From CAYONM01 sp964405325 (lineage in GTDB: Bacteria > Planctomycetota > UBA11346): a stretch of DNA of 28,404 nt. A program made the translations under genes and the position numbers. The notes beneath the pieces were generated by a model that saw nothing but the letters and a program-made list of their open reading frames with translations, had not been told where the DNA came from and searched no databases. The DNA lies in contig CAYONM010000021.1 in assembly GCA_964405325.1 (NCBI GenBank), positions 1 through 28,404 on the forward strand, given 5' to 3'. This document shows, in pieces, positions 24,229 through 28,404 of this stretch (the stretch's first letter is position 1; each line of letters begins with the position of its first letter).

Positions 24229-25707
24229 TTAGCGGGGCAGGGCGCCGATGGCCTGCCGGCGGCTATGCATGCGCTCCAGCATGGCTTGCTTCAGATCTTG
24301 TAAGCCCTTTTCTTTCCATCGGTTATGGATTTCATAGGGGTCTTGCTGGAGGTCGTAGAGTTCACCGCCGTCGTCGGCGTCGTAGCTGATCAACTTCCAG
24401 CGTTCGCCGGTCAGGGCAAAGCCGTAGTCGTCCCATTGGATCAGCAGTTCGTCGTGCAGGCGGTCCACCTCGCCGCGCAGCAGGGGGAGCATGCTCTGCC
24501 CGGTCATGGTGGCGGGGATGGGCTGGTCCAGGGCGTCCAGGAAGGTGGCGGCAACGTCTACGCCAGCGATCAGGCCCTGGCACAGGCGGCCGGCCGGGAG
24601 CTGGCCGGGCCAGCGGCAAATGGTGGGGATGCGGGTGACGCCCTCGTAGAGATAGGTGTGTTTGTGGCTGGCGCGGTGTTCGCCAATCAGATGGCCATGG
24701 TCGGAGTTGAAGAGGACCAGGGTGTTCTCGGCAAAGCCGTATTCCTCCAGGCTAGCCAGGACGCGGCCAATCTGGGCATCCAGGTGGCTGCACAGCGCCA
24801 TGTAGCGGGCGGCGTGCCAGCGGTGCTGCTCGTCGGTGATCCGGTCCTGGTGGCGGTGCCGCCATTTGGTCTGGACGGTCCAGCATTTGTCGTCCATGCC
24901 GCTGGCCAGGGCCTGCAGTAGATCCTCGGGAACATCGTCGGGGTGGTACATGCTGGCGTAGGGCTCGGGCGGGACCACTGGTGGGTGCGGGTCGTCGAAG
25001 CTGACCCGCAAAAAGAACGGGCGGGGGTCGTCGTGCCAGTACAGGAACTGCTGTGCCTGAGTGGCAAGGCGGTAGCTCTTGGTGGTGGACTCCGGACCGG
25101 GATAGCGGCCATAGAGTACGTCGTCCGAGTGGTCGGTGACCTCGTCGGCGATGAACACGCATTCGGGGTAGATGGCCGGGTCGAAGGCGACATCTGAGGG
25201 CTTGGTGGCACCGAAGAGGTCGGGGCTGCTCTGATTGAATTCGAACAGCCGGGTGGTGGCGCGGCCGCAGTGGGTCTTGCCGATGTTGGCAGTGCGGTAG
25301 CCGGCCTGCTGCAGGGTTTCGGTGAAGCAGACCTGATCCTCGGCCATGGGATACCCATTGTTCCAGACCTGATGCACCGGCAGGGGTTGCCCGGTCAGCA
25401 TGCTGGCGCGTGAGGGCATGCACACTGGTGACGAGCAATAGGCGCGCGAGCATAGCACGCCTTCGGCGGCGAGTTTATCGAGATTCGGGGTTTTCACTGC
25501 CGGATGCCCCAGGCAGCCCAGCATGTCGCCGCGCAGCTGGTCGGCCATCAGCCACAGCACGTTGGGCCGGGCGTCATAATGCCGCTGCGGCACCTTCTGC
25601 TGCCGTTGCGGTTTTTGCCGGGGATGTGGACCCAGGTGGCCTTCAGCCTGCAGATAGTCGCGGAAATCCTGTTTGCTGTGTTGACGATCTTTGCCGGGTG
25701 CAGCCAT
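24229..25707 (-). CDS. Cys-type sulfatase, cytosolic
   Basis: 492 residues. ATG 25707 is supported by AAGGAGG 8 nt upstream. The sulfatase fold starts near residue 48 with NVLWLMADQLRGDMLG (metal-binding Asp). The maturation motif is CMPSRASMLTG, with Cys96 as the residue converted to formylglycine. IGKTHCG and the second metal site NSDHGHLIGEH are also present. Such enzymes hydrolyse sulfate esters of sugars or choline; the substrate cannot be told from sequence. The first ~46 residues are polar and Gln/Arg-rich with no signal peptide, so a cytosolic location is inferred. This is unusual, since many polysaccharide sulfatases are exported. It follows the GH52 xylosidase gene (98 bp) with no terminator between, suggesting joint transcription and action on sulfated, xylose-bearing oligosaccharides. 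Confidence 0.93.
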   Translation of the reverse strand: MAAPGKDRQHSKQDFRDYLQAEGHLGPHPRQKPQRQQKVPQRHYDARPNVLWLMADQLRGDMLGCLGHPAVKTPNLDKLAAEGVLCSRAYCSSPVCMPSRASMLTGQPLPVHQVWNNGYPMAEDQVCFTETLQQAGYRTANIGKTHCGRATTRLFEFNQSSPDLFGATKPSDVAFDPAIYPECVFIADEVTDHSDDVLYGRYPGPESTTKSYRLATQAQQFLYWHDDPRPFFLRVSFDDPHPPVVPPEPYASMYHPDDVPEDLLQALASGMDDKCWTVQTKWRHRHQDRITDEQHRWHAARYMALCSHLDAQIGRVLASLEEYGFAENTLVLFNSDHGHLIGEHRASHKHTYLYEGVTRIPTICRWPGQLPAGRLCQGLIAGVDVAATFLDALDQPIPATMTGQSMLPLLRGEVDRLHDELLIQWDDYGFALTGERWKLISYDADDGGELYDLQQDPYEIHNRWKEKGLQDLKQAMLERMHSRRQAIGALPR

Positions 25708-25805
25708 GCTGACGCCCTCCTTCTACCAGGAAGGATAACGTCAACGTGGCGTGATCGGAAGCGGAGGAAGCTTGTTTGGATCGTACGATTGTGGTTTGGC
25801 GGTTT

Positions 25806-27908
25806 CTAGCGCCAATCCATTTCCGGCCACCACAGGGCCATGCTGGCGGTGCGCGGATAGGTGCTGCCGCGGCCGGGGCTGCGGCCGGCGACCACCTGGT
25901 CGATCACCGATTGGCTAATCGAGCCGGTATGCCACCAGTGCGCGTGCGCGGTGTCAGCGCGGGCCTGGTCGCTATGTCCAAGGACCCGTTCAGCCACGTG
26001 TTGGCAGATGGCAATCTTGCTCATCCAGGAATTGTCGTTGTTGCCCGATAGCTTCCAGCCGCCGTCGGCAAAGCGACAGCGGCCTTCCTGTAAAACCGCC
26101 TGCAGATGCTGGCCGAGTACCCGGATTAATTCTGGGTTTTCTGTCAGCTTGGCCTGTAAGCCGGTTTCCAGGGGATAGACCAGGGGCTCGATGATCGGGA
26201 TGATTGCCGAACGATCGTCGTCCTCCAGCAGGGCTGGAATATAGCCGAGTCCATCGTTCCAGGCCTGGATGATGGTGGTGGCGCTGCGTGTGGCGCTGGC
26301 GTCGGCTTCGACCTGGCGCGCGTCATCACCCAAGCGGCGGAACAATTCCGCCAAGGCCAGGGTCGCGGCCCAGTACTTGGTGGCGATGTAGGTGTTGTTG
26401 CGGGCCTGGCCCAGGCTGGGGTCCAGGCTGTCGTAGGTGGTGATCTCCGCTTCCGCACCGCAGCGGCTGGAATCGAATTGCATCACGCCGCGGCGTTTGG
26501 CCGGCTGGTGGTGATCGCGATTCAGCAGCGAGACCAGGCAGTCGTTCAGGGTACCTTGGACCTGGCGCAGCCAGGTTTGGTCGTCGGTAGCGTGCACATA
26601 GATGCCGGCGCAGAGGATCCAGTTCAGCAATTCCTCGCAGGTCATGTAGCTGAAACAGGCCGGGTGGTCGGTGGTTTCGTACTGACTGAAGCCGGGCGGC
26701 GAGAAGGCGTTGCGGTAACCCTGTTCGTGGGTGAAGGAGAGACCGCCAGGGAACAACTGGTCCGCCTGGCCTGGCGCGTGCACTTGGTCGTGATAGCTGT
26801 ATTCGGCAACAAAGCTGTCAAGCACGTTGCGCAGCAGCCAGGGATGGGCGCGGGCTTCAAAAAAGGCCATGTCCACGGTCAGATCGAGGGTGTTGATCAT
26901 GTTGCAGCTACCCTCGTTCTGGATCCAGCGTAGCTGATCGCCTTCCGCGACCAACTCGCTGTTGCCCCAGTAGCTGCGGATCGCCTTGGCCAGCAGGAAG
27001 CGGCGATCGGTATTCAATGGCGATGCCGCCAGGGCCTGGTTGTGGCCTTCGGCGATGGCGAACCAGTCGCTGCTGCGGCGTAGGGCGTGTTGGCAGACCT
27101 GGGCCAGGTCGCCGAAATGCCGGGTGTAGGCGTACACGGTGCGCTTGCCGATGGTGGCCGGACCGGCGTGATACCAGCCCAGGGCCAGATTCAGGCAGCG
27201 TTTCTCCCCAGCCGGGATCTGCACGGTGATGCCGCCAATGCGGCACTGGTAATTTCGCACCGGTTTCGGCCGACGGAAGGCATTGTCCAGATAGAGGTCG
27301 GAAAATGCCGCGATGCCCTTGCCGGCGGCACAGGCGAAGCCGTAGCCGTCCAGGGTTTCGATGCCCACCAGGTCGCCGCCAGTCAGGGTATCCATTTGGC
27401 AGAAGCCGGGCAGGCCATCGATGGCAAAAAAACCAGTCATGACGCTGCTGCCAGCCGTGTTGTCAAAGTGCAGGCGGGCGACAATGGCCGGGCAGATGGC
27501 ATCCGCAAAGGCGGCCTGGCCCTGTTCCGGTTCGGGAATGCCGGTTACCGGGCTTGCCAGTTCCAGCTGCAGCCGCTCGCTGCTGATGCGGTCGATGCCC
27601 AGGCCGTAGTGGCGCCCGATTGCGGTGGCATCGATAAAACGGATATCCATCGCAGGGAACTTTTCGCTTTCGGGATCGCCGGTGGGGACGAACTCGGCCA
27701 TGCCTGTGGCCAGCGCCTGTTCCCCCTGGCTGCAGTACGGCAGTGCGGTGATCACGCCATCCTGGGCGTAGCCCAGATACAGGTCCTGGTTACCGCAGGT
27801 GCCGCTGCGATGGCTGAAGCCACCGCCGAAGCCGATTTCGCCAATGGCGAAGGCGCCTGCAGCGCCGCGAGGGCTGTGTTCACTCTGGAAGGAGGTTGGG
27901 ATGGGCAT
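25806..27908 (-). CDS. GH52 beta-xylosidase
   Basis: 700 residues, matching the usual ~705 of GH52, a small family of retaining beta-xylosidases. The N-terminus (SEHSPRGAAGAFAIG) and both catalytic regions align with the Geobacillus enzyme as I remember it: IQNEGSCNMINTLDLTVD, with nucleophile Glu332, and AEITTYDSLDPSLGQARNN, with acid/base Asp493. Further family blocks are FPGGLSFTHEQGY, FADGGWKLSGNNDNSWMSKI and a final YPRTASMALWW. No signal peptide is present, so it cleaves xylo-oligosaccharides in the cytosol. ATG 27908 has AGGA 7 nt upstream. A promoter-like pair and a palindrome lie directly upstream, and the sulfatase gene follows on the same strand. The identification is from recalled conserved blocks, not an alignment run here. 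Confidence 0.93.
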   Translation of the reverse strand: MPIPTSFQSEHSPRGAAGAFAIGEIGFGGGFSHRSGTCGNQDLYLGYAQDGVITALPYCSQGEQALATGMAEFVPTGDPESEKFPAMDIRFIDATAIGRHYGLGIDRISSERLQLELASPVTGIPEPEQGQAAFADAICPAIVARLHFDNTAGSSVMTGFFAIDGLPGFCQMDTLTGGDLVGIETLDGYGFACAAGKGIAAFSDLYLDNAFRRPKPVRNYQCRIGGITVQIPAGEKRCLNLALGWYHAGPATIGKRTVYAYTRHFGDLAQVCQHALRRSSDWFAIAEGHNQALAASPLNTDRRFLLAKAIRSYWGNSELVAEGDQLRWIQNEGSCNMINTLDLTVDMAFFEARAHPWLLRNVLDSFVAEYSYHDQVHAPGQADQLFPGGLSFTHEQGYRNAFSPPGFSQYETTDHPACFSYMTCEELLNWILCAGIYVHATDDQTWLRQVQGTLNDCLVSLLNRDHHQPAKRRGVMQFDSSRCGAEAEITTYDSLDPSLGQARNNTYIATKYWAATLALAELFRRLGDDARQVEADASATRSATTIIQAWNDGLGYIPALLEDDDRSAIIPIIEPLVYPLETGLQAKLTENPELIRVLGQHLQAVLQEGRCRFADGGWKLSGNNDNSWMSKIAICQHVAERVLGHSDQARADTAHAHWWHTGSISQSVIDQVVAGRSPGRGSTYPRTASMALWWPEMDWR

Positions 27909-27927
27909 GGCGCGATCCTGTTATCAA

Positions 27928-27972
27928 ACGATAAATGTATCGTCAGAATAGGATACGGGCAGCGTCTGGCAA
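27928..27972 (-). promoter_or_regulatory. Promoter and operator-like palindrome for the xylosidase-sulfatase unit
   Basis: On the minus strand TTGCCA (27972-27967), a 16-bp spacer and TATTCT (27950-27945) resemble a sigma-70-type promoter. It is followed by the perfect inverted repeat ACGATA-N4-TATCGT (27943-27928), where the transcript would start. A repressor site over the start point is a typical layout for sugar-use genes. The regulator is not encoded in this window. Confidence 0.5.
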
Positions 27973-27976
27973 TCCC

Positions 27977-28404
27977 CTACGGCAGCGGTCGGCGGCACAG
28001 CTCCCGATCGCCTGAATAGTAGATCGACCGGGCGTTCCAGTCGACCGTGAACTGCAGTCGGAACATTTCGCGGTGGTCGGTTTTGCCGGGGGTGAACAGG
28101 TCGGCTTCGACTCGCTCGCTCTCCAGGCCGGGGTGTGGGCAGACGGTTTGCCAGGTGGCGCCGGCGTCGCTGCTCAGCTGCACACCTTGCCGGTCGACCA
28201 CTACGATCTGTTGCCGATTAGGGCTGAACAGCGGTCCCCAGTAGCCGTGCTCGAAAGGGTGCACGATCTGCCAGTTGGCGCCTTCGTCGCGGGAGACCGC
28301 CAGGCCTTCGTCCAGCAGCCACCAGCAGCCATCCAGCAGTAGCACCGGCTCGCGAGCGTTGATCTTGCCGTCGTGCACCTGCTCCCAGGTGGTGCCGCCG
28401 TCCT
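27977..28404 (-). CDS. BNR/Asp-box repeat protein, C-terminal part only
   Basis: The frame is open to the window edge, so the start is missing; about 142 residues are visible. Three Asp-box-like repeats appear, each followed by a short strand: DGGTTWEQV at the edge, SRDEGANWQIV and SSDAGATWQTV. Such repeats form beta-propellers found in sialidases, sortilin-like and YCF48-like proteins and other glycan-acting enzymes. Too little is present to choose among them. It ends 69 bp before the xylosidase start on the same strand, with the xylosidase promoter-like element beginning 5 bp after its stop. It may belong to the same carbohydrate locus. Confidence 0.75.
   Translation of the reverse strand, partial: DGGTTWEQVHDGKINAREPVLLLDGCWWLLDEGLAVSRDEGANWQIVHPFEHGYWGPLFSPNRQQIVVVDRQGVQLSSDAGATWQTVCPHPGLESERVEADLFTPGKTDHREMFRLQFTVDWNARSIYYSGDRELCRRPLP

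Noticed and set aside
27087..28019. Plus-strand open frame of about 310 codons opposite the xylosidase
   Set aside because: It is antisense to a GH52 gene with both catalytic motifs; it has no recognisable domain or ribosome-binding site.
1..28404. CRISPR array, tRNA or rRNA genes
   Set aside because: No regularly spaced direct repeats, cloverleaf-like segments or conserved rRNA stretches were noticed by eye; a tRNAscan or Infernal run would be decisive.

Overview
The window comes from a GC-rich bacterium. Several features point to the PVC group (Planctomycetota, Lentisphaerota, Kiritimatiellota or relatives): PKD and SUMF1 (formylglycine-generating-enzyme-like) proteins, a sulfatase, a Hanks-type Ser/Thr kinase fused to a FapA-like polymer domain, and many type II-secretion-like pseudopilins with an R-x-A-F-T-L-x-E start. 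This assignment is an inference from gene content. No rRNA or tRNA was recognised. A run of 100 N marks a scaffold gap, so this is draft or metagenome-derived sequence.

Layout. 1-1100 (+): end of a secreted-type PKD+SUMF1 protein. 1101-1759: no intact gene, but traces of a decayed secreted-protein gene. 1760-3344 (-): ABC-2-type membrane protein followed by a metallophosphoesterase. 3562-6297 (+): protein kinase-FapA fusion. 6479-7606 (+): dihydroorotate dehydrogenase PyrD. 7642-7801: a 160-bp MITE-like element flanked by TTAA. 7973-10986 (-): polyphosphate-glucokinase-like ROK kinase, a strong intrinsic terminator, then a cytosolic GH3 beta-glucosidase-like enzyme. 11188-13416 (-): hybrid histidine kinase/receiver whose usual phospho-accepting His is Arg. 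13569-24043 (-): a seven-gene operon of six pseudopilin-like proteins (G, G2, H, I, J, K-like) ending in a large secreted protein with a split SUMF1 domain. 24229-27908 (-): a Cys-type sulfatase and a GH52 beta-xylosidase, with a promoter/operator-like site upstream. 27977-28404 (-): C-terminal end of a BNR/Asp-box protein.

How the parts may work together. The pseudopilin operon has 4-bp ATGA overlaps or gaps of 1-3 nt through the K-like gene, then a 66-bp gap before the SUMF1 gene. It looks like one unit that builds a surface or periplasmic pseudopilus with a large K-like tip and an exported SUMF1-fold partner. It carries no ATPase, secretin, platform or prepilin peptidase gene, so it would depend on machinery encoded elsewhere. 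The enzymes (GH52 xylosidase, sulfatase, GH3) all lack signal peptides. They fit intracellular processing of imported, possibly sulfated, xylose- and glucose-containing oligosaccharides, with glucose captured by the polyphosphate-glucokinase-like enzyme. The kinase-FapA fusion and the His-less hybrid kinase are the most unusual signalling proteins here.
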